A stretch of 64,000 nt of DNA from Selenomonas sp. AE3005 (GCF_905233635.1 NZ_CAJODG010000023.1:14945-78944); one strand, 5' to 3'. Shown: positions 27,231-35,516, counted from the first letter of the stretch. A program made the numbers and translations. The notes: generated from the letters alone by a model not told the origin.

Positions 27231-27270
27231 CTTTGATTGACTTTGATTGACTTTAGTTGTATAGTATAAA
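27231..27270 (+). promoter_or_regulatory. fru operon promoter with direct-repeat operator
   Basis: CTTTGATTGA occurs twice in tandem (27231-27250) with a third partial copy CTTTAGTTG. TTGACT (27237-27242), a 17-nt spacer and TATAGT (27260-27265) form a promoter inside the repeats. Tandem ten-base repeats at the promoter are typical of DeoR-family sites such as FruR. Confidence 0.65.
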
Positions 27271-27298
27271 ATAATCAAACTTTTGGAGAGTGATAGCC

Positions 27299-28045
27299 AT
27301 GCTGACGGAAGAGCGTTATGCCATAATCCTCCGTATTCTCGAAGAAAAAAAGGCTGTTACAGTCCTTGATTTAACCAAGGCCCTTGATGCCTCGGAATCC
27401 ACGGTACGCCGCGACCTCACCGCCTTGCATAAGAGTGGACGTCTCTACAAAGTTTACGGCGGTGCTACTTCCATCGACAACAATTACAGCAATGCCGAGG
27501 AAGATATGAAAACCAAGAACGATTTATTCCCCGAGGAAAAAATCGCTATTGCCAAAAAAGCCGCCAGCCTGATTAAGCGCAAAGATTTCGTTTATATCGA
27601 CGCCGGCACCACCACGCTGCACCTTATTGACTTCATTACCGAAACCAGTGCCGCCTTTGTCACCAACGGCATGCAGCATGCCAGCAAACTGGCAGCCAAA
27701 GGTTTTAAGGTCTTTATTATCGGCGGCGCAGTAAAAGCCATCACTGAGGCCGTGGTCGGCACAGAGGCTTTAAACAATTTAAAATATTATAACTTCACCA
27801 AAGGCTTTTTCGGCACCAATGGCATCAGCATGAAATCCGGATTTTCTACGCCAGATGCCGAAGAGGGCACCATCAAAGGGGCCGCCTTATCACGTTGCAA
27901 AAATGCCTACGTACTGGCTGACCAGTCAAAATTCAACAAGATTTCCCCCATTACCTTTGCCCATATCTCCAGTGCTACCATCATTACCGGTAAACTGACA
28001 GATATAAAATATCGAGATTATACCACTATTCTTGAAGGAGAGTAA
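27299..28045 (+). CDS. fruR: DeoR-family fructose operon regulator
   Basis: 248 residues. N-terminal DeoR helix-turn-helix (SESTVRRDLTALHKSGRLYKVYGGA) and a C-terminal DeoRC sugar-phosphate sensor (YIDAGTTTLHLI, FFGTNGIS, YVLADQSKF). As first gene of a fruR-fruK-fruA operon it most likely represses the operon until fructose-1-phosphate is present. The ATG at 27299 is preferred over GTG at 27290 because GGAGAG lies at the latter. The stop is 4 nt before fruK. Confidence 0.92.
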   Translation: MLTEERYAIILRILEEKKAVTVLDLTKALDASESTVRRDLTALHKSGRLYKVYGGATSIDNNYSNAEEDMKTKNDLFPEEKIAIAKKAASLIKRKDFVYIDAGTTTLHLIDFITETSAAFVTNGMQHASKLAAKGFKVFIIGGAVKAITEAVVGTEALNNLKYYNFTKGFFGTNGISMKSGFSTPDAEEGTIKGAALSRCKNAYVLADQSKFNKISPITFAHISSATIITGKLTDIKYRDYTTILEGE

Positions 28046-28049
28046 GAGA

Positions 28050-28958
28050 ATGATTTACACCGTAACCTTCAATCCATCCCTGGATTACATTGTACGCCTT
28101 GATTCCTTTACAGCAGGCCAGATTAACCGCGTCAACTACGAGCAGGTTTTGGCCGGCGGCAAGGGCATCAACGTGTCCATCGTGCTGAAGAACCTCGGCC
28201 ATGATAACACGGCCCTGGGTTTCCTGGCTGGCTTTACCGGCGAAGAAATCAAATCCCAGCTGAAAGACTTTGGCGTAAAAAGCGATTTTGTCCAGCTGGA
28301 AAAGGGTTTCTCCCGTATTAACGTAAAAGCCAAGGCTGAAAATGAAACGGAAATCAACGGTCAGGGACCTGACATCAGCGAGGCAAAACAGCAGGAACTC
28401 TTCGCGCAGCTGGATAAGCTGGTAGAAGGTGACACACTGGTGCTGGCCGGTTCCATTCCCAAGACGCTGCCGGACGATATTTATCAGCGCATTATGGCCC
28501 GTCTGGACGGCAAAGGCATCCGCATTGTGGTTGATGCCGAAAAGAAACTGCTCCTCAACGTGCTGCAATATCATCCGTTCCTGATTAAACCCAACAATCA
28601 CGAACTGGGTGATATGTTCGGTGTAACCCTCAAAACCGACGAGGAAATCATCACCTACGCCAAGAAGCTGCAGGAAAAAGGCGCGCAGAACGTGCTGATT
28701 TCCATGGCTGGCGATGGCGCTATCCTGCTGACGGCTGAGGGCCAGTCCTTCAAATGCCCGGCACCGAAGGGCAAGCTCATCAACTCCGTAGGTGCTGGTG
28801 ACTCCATGGTGGCCGGCTTTATCACGGGTTACATGGAATCCAATGGCGATTTTGAACAGGCCTTCCACTGGGGCGTAGCTACCGGCTCCGCTTCTGCGTT
28901 CAGCGAAAACCTTGCTACCCGTCCTGAAGTAGAGGCGCTTTTGAAGACCATCGCCTAA
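28050..28958 (+). CDS. fruK: 1-phosphofructokinase
   Basis: 302 residues of the PfkB/ribokinase superfamily. It shows VTFNPSLDYIV, AGGKGINVS and the C-terminal GAGDSMVAGFI motif with the catalytic Asp. It converts fructose-1-phosphate from the PTS to fructose-1,6-bisphosphate. GAAGGAGAG gives the ATG at 28050. It lies between fruR and fruA in one operon. Confidence 0.94.
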   Translation: MIYTVTFNPSLDYIVRLDSFTAGQINRVNYEQVLAGGKGINVSIVLKNLGHDNTALGFLAGFTGEEIKSQLKDFGVKSDFVQLEKGFSRINVKAKAENETEINGQGPDISEAKQQELFAQLDKLVEGDTLVLAGSIPKTLPDDIYQRIMARLDGKGIRIVVDAEKKLLLNVLQYHPFLIKPNNHELGDMFGVTLKTDEEIITYAKKLQEKGAQNVLISMAGDGAILLTAEGQSFKCPAPKGKLINSVGAGDSMVAGFITGYMESNGDFEQAFHWGVATGSASAFSENLATRPEVEALLKTIA

Positions 28959-29038
28959 ACTAAAATTCCATTATATAATTGGGTGTTCGCCTGTAAGGCA
29001 TTATTTATAAATTCTTTTTTTACAAAGGAGAGAACATT

Positions 29039-30931
29039 ATGCGTATTACCGACCTGCTCAAGAGCGAGAGCATCGCTCTGGGTACTTCCCCGGCTGATAA
29101 AAACGCAGCCATCAATCTGCTGGCCGACCTCATGGAGGCTGGCGGCAACCTGTCCGACAAGGAACAGTACAAGAAAGATGTCTTTGCCCGTGAGGCCTCC
29201 GGCACGACCGGCCTCGGCGATGGTATCGCCACGCCGCATGCCAAGAGTGCTGGCGTAAAGGCTGCCGGTCTGGCCGCTATGACGGTTCCCGGCGGTATGG
29301 ATTTTGCGTCCATGGACGGCCTGCCGAGCCGCCTGTTCTTCATGATTGCTGCTCCGGACTCTGCCAATGACGACCATCTGGCTATCCTGTCCAAGCTGGC
29401 TACCATGATTATGGACCCGGACTTCAAAGAGGCTCTTATCGCTGCCAAGACCAAGGAAGAATTCCTGAAACTCATCGACGCTAAAGAAGATGGCAAATTC
29501 GTTGCCGCCGCAAGCGAAGCAAAAGAAGCAGCTCCTCAGGCTGACCACATTCAGGTGCTGGCTGTTACGGCCTGCCCGACTGGTATTGCCCACACCTTTA
29601 TGGCCGCTGAAAGCCTCGAACAGCACGCTAAAAAGCGCGGCATCACCATTAAGGTTGAAACCAATGGCTCCGGCGGTGCCAAAAATGTACTGACCGCTGA
29701 AGAAATCGCCAAAGCTGACGCTATTATCGTCGCTGCTGACAAGAACGTCGCTATGGCTCGTTTCGATGGCAAACCGACCATCATCACCAAGGTTGCTGAC
29801 GGCATCAACAAGGCTGACGAACTCCTTGACCGTGCCCTGTCCGGCAATGCTCCCATCTACCATGCGTCCGGCGCTGATGAAGAAACCGGTGCAGCTGACG
29901 TTTCTGGTGAAAGCCTCGGCCGTCAGATTTATAAGCACCTCATGAACGGTGTCAGCCACATGCTGCCCTTCGTTGTTGGCGGTGGTATCCTGATTGCCAT
30001 GGCCTTCCTGTTCGATGATTACTCCATCGACCCGAGCAAATTCGGTTCCAACACGCCGCTGGCTAAGTTCTTCATGGATATCGGCGGTGCGTCCTTCGGT
30101 TTCATGCTGCCGATTCTCGCTGGTTTTATCGCCATGTCCATTGCTGACCGTCCGGGTCTGGCTGTAGGTTTCGTCGGCGGTGCTCTGGCTGGCAGCACTG
30201 GTTCCGGTTTCCTCGGTGCTCTCGTTGCCGGTTTCGTAGCTGGTTACGCTGTAAACTTCCTGAAGAAAGCGTTCTCCTGCCTGCCGGAATCTCTGGACGG
30301 TATCAAACCCGTTCTGCTCTATCCGTTCTTCGGTATTCTGATTATCGGTTTCATCAGCATGTTCATCATTGCGCCGCCGGTTGGTGCAATCAACACCTGG
30401 CTCGTTGATACGCTGAAGAATATGGACCCGAACGCCCGCATTATGCTGGGTATCGTTATGGGCGGCATGATGGCTATCGACATGGGCGGCCCCATCAACA
30501 AGGCTGCTTATGTAACTGGTACGGGCCTCCTGGCCTCCGGTGAATACCATGTAATGGCCGCTGTTATGGCTGGCGGTATGGTTCCGCCTCTGGCTATCGC
30601 CCTTTGCACAACCTTCTTCAAGAACCGTTTCACCGAAAGCGAACGCAAAGCTGGTATCACCAACTATGTAATGGGTATGTCCTTCATCACTGAAGGTGCT
30701 ATCCCGTTTGCCGCTAGTGACCCCCTGCGTGTAATTCCTTCCGTATTCATCGGCTCCGCTACGGCTGGCGCTCTCTCCATGGCCTTTGACTGCACCCTGC
30801 GTGCTCCCCATGGCGGTATCTTCGTAGTACCGACCATCGGCAATGCCGGCATGTATCTGGCAGCTATCGTCATCGGTGCTGTAGTAGGCTGCGCAGTGCT
30901 CTCCGTACTCAAAAAGCCTCTTAAAGACTAA
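29039..30931 (+). CDS. fruA: PTS fructose-specific EIIABC
   Basis: 630 residues. Domain order: IIA (1-150, phospho-His67 in GIATPHAKSAG), IIB (170-270, Cys179 in VTACPTGIAHTFMAAE), IIC (about 300-630, polytopic). It imports fructose as fructose-1-phosphate for FruK. SD AAAGGAGAG. Codon use is unusually biased and G/C-rich at third positions, as in highly expressed genes. It is followed by a terminator. A 696-codon antisense frame across it is a composition artefact. Confidence 0.95.
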   Translation: MRITDLLKSESIALGTSPADKNAAINLLADLMEAGGNLSDKEQYKKDVFAREASGTTGLGDGIATPHAKSAGVKAAGLAAMTVPGGMDFASMDGLPSRLFFMIAAPDSANDDHLAILSKLATMIMDPDFKEALIAAKTKEEFLKLIDAKEDGKFVAAASEAKEAAPQADHIQVLAVTACPTGIAHTFMAAESLEQHAKKRGITIKVETNGSGGAKNVLTAEEIAKADAIIVAADKNVAMARFDGKPTIITKVADGINKADELLDRALSGNAPIYHASGADEETGAADVSGESLGRQIYKHLMNGVSHMLPFVVGGGILIAMAFLFDDYSIDPSKFGSNTPLAKFFMDIGGASFGFMLPILAGFIAMSIADRPGLAVGFVGGALAGSTGSGFLGALVAGFVAGYAVNFLKKAFSCLPESLDGIKPVLLYPFFGILIIGFISMFIIAPPVGAINTWLVDTLKNMDPNARIMLGIVMGGMMAIDMGGPINKAAYVTGTGLLASGEYHVMAAVMAGGMVPPLAIALCTTFFKNRFTESERKAGITNYVMGMSFITEGAIPFAASDPLRVIPSVFIGSATAGALSMAFDCTLRAPHGGIFVVPTIGNAGMYLAAIVIGAVVGCAVLSVLKKPLKD

Positions 30932-30947
30932 TATCGCATAAAAAACC

Positions 30948-30978
30948 AGCAGCTCATCATTTGATGAGCTGCTTTTTT
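30948..30978 (+). terminator. Terminator of the fru operon
   Basis: AGCAGCTCATCA, TT, TGATGAGCTGCT, then six T, 17 nt after fruA. Confidence 0.88.
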
Positions 30979-30990
30979 GCGCTATGTACT

Positions 30991-31103
30991 TATAACGCCG
31001 TTGTTCCAGTTTTGCCATAGGCAAAACTTCCTCTTGGCGTTTCAACGAGGCGGGAGATATGCTCGCCGCCTGTTTTGGTATTCGTGCTTCTTGCCTCGTT
31101 ATA
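30991..31103 (-). repeat. TATAACG-ended intergenic repeat, copy 2 (short form)
   Basis: Reverse orientation relative to copies at 247 and 35312. It lacks the CCCCCACC hairpin but has an AAGAGGAAG segment before the right arm. Its terminal TATAA supplies the stop codon of the neighbouring gene. Confidence 0.85.
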
Positions 31104-31569
31104 TCCCCAAAAACGAATTGACCTGGAAGTTTCTGATACTGGCCAGCATAGTTGTCTTTAGGGCTGCTGTCAGTGCCTTGCCGGTGGCCTGGGCCGCTGC
31201 GGTGTCGATATTTCCGTTGAGCAGGCCGGTGTTATTCAGCTGATTCAGCCAGGCGATATTCTGCGCTACTTCGTTAATAGCCTGCTGATTCAGCGAACGC
31301 TGCTGGCGTTTATAATAGCTGTACATATAATCCTGCGTCTTTTTACGGCTGTCTGACCAAAAGCTGTCCATCAGGCCCAGCTTATACTTCGTCAGGTCAT
31401 ACTCATTAAGAGTCTTGTCCCATTCTTCCTGTTCCCTCTTTACCTCATTCCAGATATCCGCAAAACTCTCCCCTATATCTGTCTTATTCGTGGTCGTTTT
31501 CGTACCCTTATATGATTTATCTGCTAACTTTTGCAGGGTCAGCAATGTTTCCAAAGCCATTTGTGACAT
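31099..31569 (-). CDS. Orphan hydrophilic protein, unknown function
   Basis: 156 residues, no signal peptide or membrane segment. Helical, rich in Lys, Gln, Asn and Tyr (REQEEWDKTLNEYD, YMYSYYKRQQRSL), ending in an Ala/Thr-rich stretch. I do not recognise a family. The last codons and the TAA come from the end of a TATAACG repeat, so the original C-terminus may have been replaced. AAGGGGG upstream of the ATG lies in the 3' arm of an 11-bp hairpin, which would hide the ribosome-binding site. The cytidine-deaminase-like gene lies just upstream on the same strand. Confidence 0.65.
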   Translation of the reverse strand: MSQMALETLLTLQKLADKSYKGTKTTTNKTDIGESFADIWNEVKREQEEWDKTLNEYDLTKYKLGLMDSFWSDSRKKTQDYMYSYYKRQQRSLNQQAINEVAQNIAWLNQLNNTGLLNGNIDTAAAQATGKALTAALKTTMLASIRNFQVNSFLGI

Positions 31570-31577
31570 AAATACAG

Positions 31578-31613
31578 CCCCCTTTCTATCCTATATATCG
31601 ACAGAAAGGGGGC
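31578..31613 (-). promoter_or_regulatory. Hairpin sequestering the ribosome-binding site of the orphan gene
   Basis: GCCCCCTTTCT and AGAAAGGGGGC pair perfectly around a 14-nt loop. On the minus strand the second arm is the SD of the gene starting at 31569. It lacks a T-run on that strand, so translational control is as likely as termination. Confidence 0.6.
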
Positions 31614-31628
31614 AAAACTTTAGCTATA

Positions 31629-32048
31629 TTAGTCTTCTTCTACCGGGCGCAGGGCATTATCCATCGGTGCCTTGGCATTCGGCAGCAGGTCACTCAGCTT
31701 GGCTGTCTTAACTACGCCATCCATATTGGTCATAATTATTTCCTGTACATCAAACTCTGCCAACAGCTGGCATACAGCACCATTGGGGATAAAGGGCTCT
31801 TCCGTATCAGCGATTATGGCGATGGCGTCAAATTCGCGTTTGCCATCAGCCACGGCACGGTACATAGCCACTTCCTCCGCAAAAACCGACAGGCGCGGTA
31901 TGGCATTTTCTATATTGCAGCCTGTGTAAAAAGTCCCATCACTGGCCAGCACACATGCTCCTATGGCCGCCTTACCATAAGGTACGTAGGCATTATCCAT
32001 GACCTGCATGGCCGCCCGCACCATCGTATCCACTATTTCCGGATTCAT
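31629..32048 (-). CDS. Cytidine-deaminase-like protein lacking all three zinc-binding cysteines
   Basis: 139 residues, the length of small tetrameric cytidine deaminases, with the fold signature intact (AYVPYGKAAIGA, TGCNIENAI). By the family pattern the zinc ligands should be Cys56, Cys89 and Cys92, in CAE and PCxxC. Here they read FAEE and PNGAVC, that is Phe56, Asn89 and Val92. The general acid/base Glu58 remains. Without zinc, hydrolytic deamination is not expected, so it may bind nucleosides or serve another role. The frame is intact with a normal SD, arguing against simple decay. Confidence 0.85.
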   Translation of the reverse strand: MNPEIVDTMVRAAMQVMDNAYVPYGKAAIGACVLASDGTFYTGCNIENAIPRLSVFAEEVAMYRAVADGKREFDAIAIIADTEEPFIPNGAVCQLLAEFDVQEIIMTNMDGVVKTAKLSDLLPNAKAPMDNALRPVEED

Positions 32049-32137
32049 TGTCCACTCACTCCTTTTGTCGCCAATACTATCTACTTTTACTATTCCCCGT
32101 CCATCAGCAAATTCCTTGTCGCGGGAAAATAAAATTT

Positions 32138-32818
32138 TTACACCACATCTACACGGATAACCCCATCTATCTGCCGTACGGCATCAACGATGATGATACT
32201 CTTAATGCTCTGCTTGTTGAAAATCTCCAGGTCTATATACATGGATTTCTCGCCACTGTCATCAACTTCATCTTCATCGGCCTTGACCTTAACGCCGCGC
32301 ACCCGGAGCTGCAAATCTTCCAGACAGCGGCTGATACGCATGAGCTGCCCCGGCCTGTCAACCGTATGGATATTAAGTGATAAATTCTTTTCATGGTCTA
32401 CCCAGTCATCCAAGCGTGATAAACTGCCCAAAGTCACAAATACCAACGCCGTAGTGATAAGAGCCCCGGAATAAAAACCACAACCCACAGCCAGACCAAC
32501 ACCAGCCACCACCCACAAACAGGCAGCAGTGGTAAGTCCGGTAACCGACAGGCCTTCCTTCATGATGGCGCCAGCCCCCAGAAAACCTATGCCGCTGACC
32601 ACCTGTGCAGCTAATCTGGCCGGGTCAGCATTTGTCCGTCCCTCGACATTTTGATACAGGGCCTCTGACAGGACCATAATAAGACAGGAACCCAGACATA
32701 CCAGCACATTTGTTCTCAGACCTGCTGACTTGCGTCGTGACTGCCGTTCATACCCGATAACGCCGCCCAAAACACAGGCGAGAACCAGCCGCAGAAACAA
32801 CTCACCCTCTGACAGCAT
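32138..32818 (-). CDS. MgtC/SapB family inner-membrane protein
   Basis: 226 residues. The N-terminal 130 residues carry the MgtC hallmark RLVLACVLGGVIGYERQ, then GLRTNVLVCLGS and GIGFLGAGAI, with four membrane segments. The C-terminal 90 residues are a soluble ACT-like domain (HTVDRPGQLMRISRCLEDL). Members are linked to Mg2+ limitation or to control of F-type ATP synthase; the role here is not known. A DnaA-box cluster lies just upstream. Confidence 0.9.
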   Translation of the reverse strand: MLSEGELFLRLVLACVLGGVIGYERQSRRKSAGLRTNVLVCLGSCLIMVLSEALYQNVEGRTNADPARLAAQVVSGIGFLGAGAIMKEGLSVTGLTTAACLWVVAGVGLAVGCGFYSGALITTALVFVTLGSLSRLDDWVDHEKNLSLNIHTVDRPGQLMRISRCLEDLQLRVRGVKVKADEDEVDDSGEKSMYIDLEIFNKQSIKSIIIVDAVRQIDGVIRVDVV

Positions 32819-32930
32819 ATCATCTCACCTCCGCAGCATTTTCTTCATATTCCCGGTATCTATAATATATTCCCTCTCCTGGCAGAAAATCCTTCCTCAA
32901 CAATACAACATTCCCTTAAACATCATAAAA

Positions 32931-33164
32931 TTATCCACAAAACAATCCACAGCTGTGGATAAACTCTGTTTATCGTAACTATTTTATCATTTTCCTACTA
33001 TAATATATAAGCCACATGTGTATATTGTTCAAAACAAATACGCTAAAATCTGTGGACAATGTGGATAAATCCGTGGATAACCCTATATATCCCCTCTTGA
33101 CAAGTTGATTTTCCATATATTTTGTGGTTTTTTCCACCATTTTTTATCAACTTTTTGTGGATAA
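32931..33164. other. DnaA-box cluster about 20 kb from dnaA
   Basis: Boxes: TTATCCACA 32931-32939; TGTGGATAA 32954-32962, 33060-33068 and 33156-33164; CGTGGATAA 33072-33080; TGTGGACAA 33051-33059. They sit in the 376-nt AT-rich gap between the MgtC and CYTH genes, which holds no other feature. The density matches the two clusters flanking dnaA. Possible roles: a titration or reactivation site, or an accessory origin element. Confidence 0.7.
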
Positions 33165-33194
33165 CAGCTACTCTCACCATATAGTTACAATTTT

Positions 33195-33659
33195 TTACTT
33201 TTTCCACAGGGAATATGGGGATTTTATTAAGTTCGCATTATAGTAACGCACATCGCCTGATACTTCTTCTCCGAGCCATGCCGGCCTAAAGAAATCACTA
33301 TCCTCGGCAGTCAGTTCAATTTCAGCCACAACCAGTCCTGCATTTTCCCCGGCAAATACGTCTATCTCCCATATATCGCTGCCGTGTCTTTCCAGATAAC
33401 GTGTCTTGGTCAGTACAGGCTGCTCAGCCAGCTCTAAAATCGCCTCTGCCTCTTTAAGCGGTATTTCGTATTCAAACTCCGCCCGGCTTATTCCCTTGTT
33501 TTTTCCTTTTATCGTCAAAAAGCCCTTTTCGCCCTTTATGCGGACTCTCACTGTACGCTCCGGCATTGTAGACAGATACCCCTGGGCAATTTTTTCCCCC
33601 TGCCCCTGTGGCTGCCAGCCAGCCTTTACCAAAAATTTGCGCTCTATTTCCTGTGCCAT
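33195..33659 (-). CDS. CYTH domain protein
   Basis: 154 residues. The N-terminal EIERKFLV is the EXEXK signature of the CYTH superfamily, followed by alternating charged strands (VRVRIKGEKGFLTIKG, AEFEYEIPL, WEIDVFAGE, VAEIELT). Members include inorganic triphosphatases and class IV adenylate cyclases; triphosphatase is the more common activity for small bacterial members. Soluble, cytoplasmic. Complete tunnel residues suggest an active enzyme. Confidence 0.9.
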   Translation of the reverse strand: MAQEIERKFLVKAGWQPQGQGEKIAQGYLSTMPERTVRVRIKGEKGFLTIKGKNKGISRAEFEYEIPLKEAEAILELAEQPVLTKTRYLERHGSDIWEIDVFAGENAGLVVAEIELTAEDSDFFRPAWLGEEVSGDVRYYNANLIKSPYSLWKK

Positions 33660-33762
33660 ATCAGCAACCTCCTTTTCTCTCGTAATTGTAACACTTTTTT
33701 TGCTTATCTACTCCTTTTTTCATATTTCTTTGCTATAATAACACTATATGTCTTTTATTTGT

Positions 33763-33797
33763 TTATAACGCGGAAGATATCTTCTTCCGCGTTATAA
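33763..33797. repeat. Perfect 15-bp inverted repeat ending in TTATAACG
   Basis: TTATAACGCGGAAGA, five-base loop, TCTTCCGCGTTATAA, between divergent CYTH and LCP genes. The ends match the TATAACG repeat family, so it may be a minimal member, or an operator for the LCP gene. Confidence 0.7.
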
Positions 33798-33828
33798 CAC
33801 TACAAACTACAGAAAAGAAGGTATTGTT

Positions 33829-35097
33829 TTGCAAGAATCAAATATTCCACCACGTAAAGCAAAAAATAAACGACGCATTTGGCCCTGGTTGCTGCTTATC
33901 GTTGTTTTTCTTGCCGCAGCTATAGGCGGTGCGTATTTCGCCAGCAACAGCCTGCTGGAAAAGCCGACAGAGAACAACAAGCAGAAAGAAGAACTGCTGA
34001 CCGCCAAGGACAAGGCCACCATCATGATTATGGGTGTCGATGAGCGCGACGACGATGTAGGGCGCAGTGACACACTGATGATTGCCTCCATTGACCCGAA
34101 AAACAATCAGGCCTCCCTGCTGTCTGTGCCCCGTGATACCCGGGTAAAGATAAAGGGACACGGCTTTGACAAGGTTAATGCTGCTTATGCCTACGGTAAG
34201 GAAAAACTCTCCCAGGACACGGTAGAGAGCCTCTTAGGGGTAAATATTGACCACTACATCATCATCAACACCAAGTCTTTCAAAAAGATAATCGACGCCA
34301 TAGGCGGCATTGATATCGATGTGCCTAAACGTATGCACTATGAGGACCCCTGGGACGATGATGGCGGCCTTATCATCGACTTCCATCCCGGTATGCAGCA
34401 CATGGACGGCGCCAAAGCCGTAACCTATGTACGCTATCGTGATGAAGAAGGCGATTTGGGACGTATCCGCCGTCAGCAGGACTTTGTCAGAGCCTGCATG
34501 GAAAAACTTGTTTCCCCGGCCATTATTCCCAAACTGCCTGTTGTCATCAAGGAAGTAATGGGTTCTATTGAAACAGACCTGTCCTTCCGTCAGCTGCTGG
34601 AATTTGCCGGCACGCTCAAAGAATCAAAAAATAACGGCCTCAAAACCGACATGGTACCAGGACGCCCGTTGTATATTGAAGGTATCAGCTATTGGATTCC
34701 TGACTTGAACAAGCTCCGTATGACGGTGGCTGATACATTAGGTGTATCCCTCAGCGGCAAGTATAAAACCCGTATGGAGGCCGATATCCGCGAGTACGAA
34801 AACAGCATTCCTGCCAGTGCCAGCGAAGTTCCGGCCAGCGATACCTCCATTGGCCGCGCCAAACCTGCGGATAACATTAAGAACCGCAAAAAAGAAGAAA
34901 AAAATACTGACAAGAAAAAACGCAGTACCAGCCAAGAAACAACCAGCAAGGAAACACGTACCTCTGACAGTGAAGAGCGCAACGAAGCCACTACCACAAC
35001 AACTACTTCCGGCAGTGATTCCAATAAAGCCAGTGACAGCATCCGTGAACCGGCCGCCGTTCCCACGCCCAGCAGTGGTGTCAGCAAAACGCGCTAA
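33829..35097 (+). CDS. LytR-CpsA-Psr (LCP) family protein
   Basis: 422 residues. A short basic N-terminus, one membrane anchor (about 18-37), then the LCP catalytic domain (about 60-230) with MGVDERDDDVGRSDTLMIASI, SVPRDTRV and the later VRYRDEEGDLGRIRRQQ. LCP enzymes transfer glycopolymers from undecaprenyl phosphate to peptidoglycan or other carriers. The tail from about 330 is Ser/Thr/Lys/Glu-rich low-complexity sequence (TTTTTTSGSD), probably an extended wall-facing segment. TTG start at 33829 after AGAAAAGAAGG. Single gene followed by a terminator. Confidence 0.9.
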   Translation: MQESNIPPRKAKNKRRIWPWLLLIVVFLAAAIGGAYFASNSLLEKPTENNKQKEELLTAKDKATIMIMGVDERDDDVGRSDTLMIASIDPKNNQASLLSVPRDTRVKIKGHGFDKVNAAYAYGKEKLSQDTVESLLGVNIDHYIIINTKSFKKIIDAIGGIDIDVPKRMHYEDPWDDDGGLIIDFHPGMQHMDGAKAVTYVRYRDEEGDLGRIRRQQDFVRACMEKLVSPAIIPKLPVVIKEVMGSIETDLSFRQLLEFAGTLKESKNNGLKTDMVPGRPLYIEGISYWIPDLNKLRMTVADTLGVSLSGKYKTRMEADIREYENSIPASASEVPASDTSIGRAKPADNIKNRKKEEKNTDKKKRSTSQETTSKETRTSDSEERNEATTTTTTSGSDSNKASDSIREPAAVPTPSSGVSKTR

Positions 35098-35116
35098 GTA
35101 AATACTTCACAAGCTA

Positions 35117-35166
35117 AAAAGCCTGTGTAACAATCTGCTAAAGAGTAAATTGTTACACAGGCTTTT
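35117..35166 (+). terminator. Terminator of the LCP gene
   Basis: AAAAGCCTGTGTAACAAT and ATTGTTACACAGGCTTTT, 18-nt perfect arms, 14-nt loop. Confidence 0.88.
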
Positions 35167-35311
35167 CAATTTTGCTAAATATCCATAGCGTATGTTTATC
35201 ATATCCATGCATATTTTATATTTGTCTTTTTCTTATTACTGTATATAATAATAGATATTACACTTTATTTATATTTATACTTAATTTATTAAAAAAGTGT
35301 AAATTGTAACT

Positions 35312-35454
35312 TATAACGAGGCAAGAAAATGTCCCCCACCTCAGCAGGTGGGGGCACGAATACCAAAACAGGCGGCGAGCATATCTCCCGCCTCGTTGCG
35401 AAGCGAAGCTTGTTCCAGTTTTGCCTATGGCAAAACTGGAACAACGGCGTTATA
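35312..35454 (+). repeat. TATAACG-ended intergenic repeat, copy 3 (long form)
   Basis: Same orientation as copy 1 and nearly identical through GCCTCGTT, with an extra GCGAAGCGAAGCTTG segment and a CAGTTTTGCC/GGCAAAACTG palindrome. It lies upstream of the malic enzyme gene; a Met-rich in-frame extension (PMAKLEQRRYN) derives from it. Confidence 0.87.
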
Positions 35455-35516
35455 ATACAGAAATTCACACATTATCTGTATATACTATTAGCCGTAATAT
35501 GAAAGGAAGTATAGAA

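Noticed and set aside
28955..31045. 696-codon open frame antisense to fruA
   Set aside because: fruA is complete with all PTS motifs and strong codon bias that leaves the opposite strand open. The antisense product is low-complexity (Ser/Gly/Glu/His-rich) and its start lies in the TATAACG repeat.
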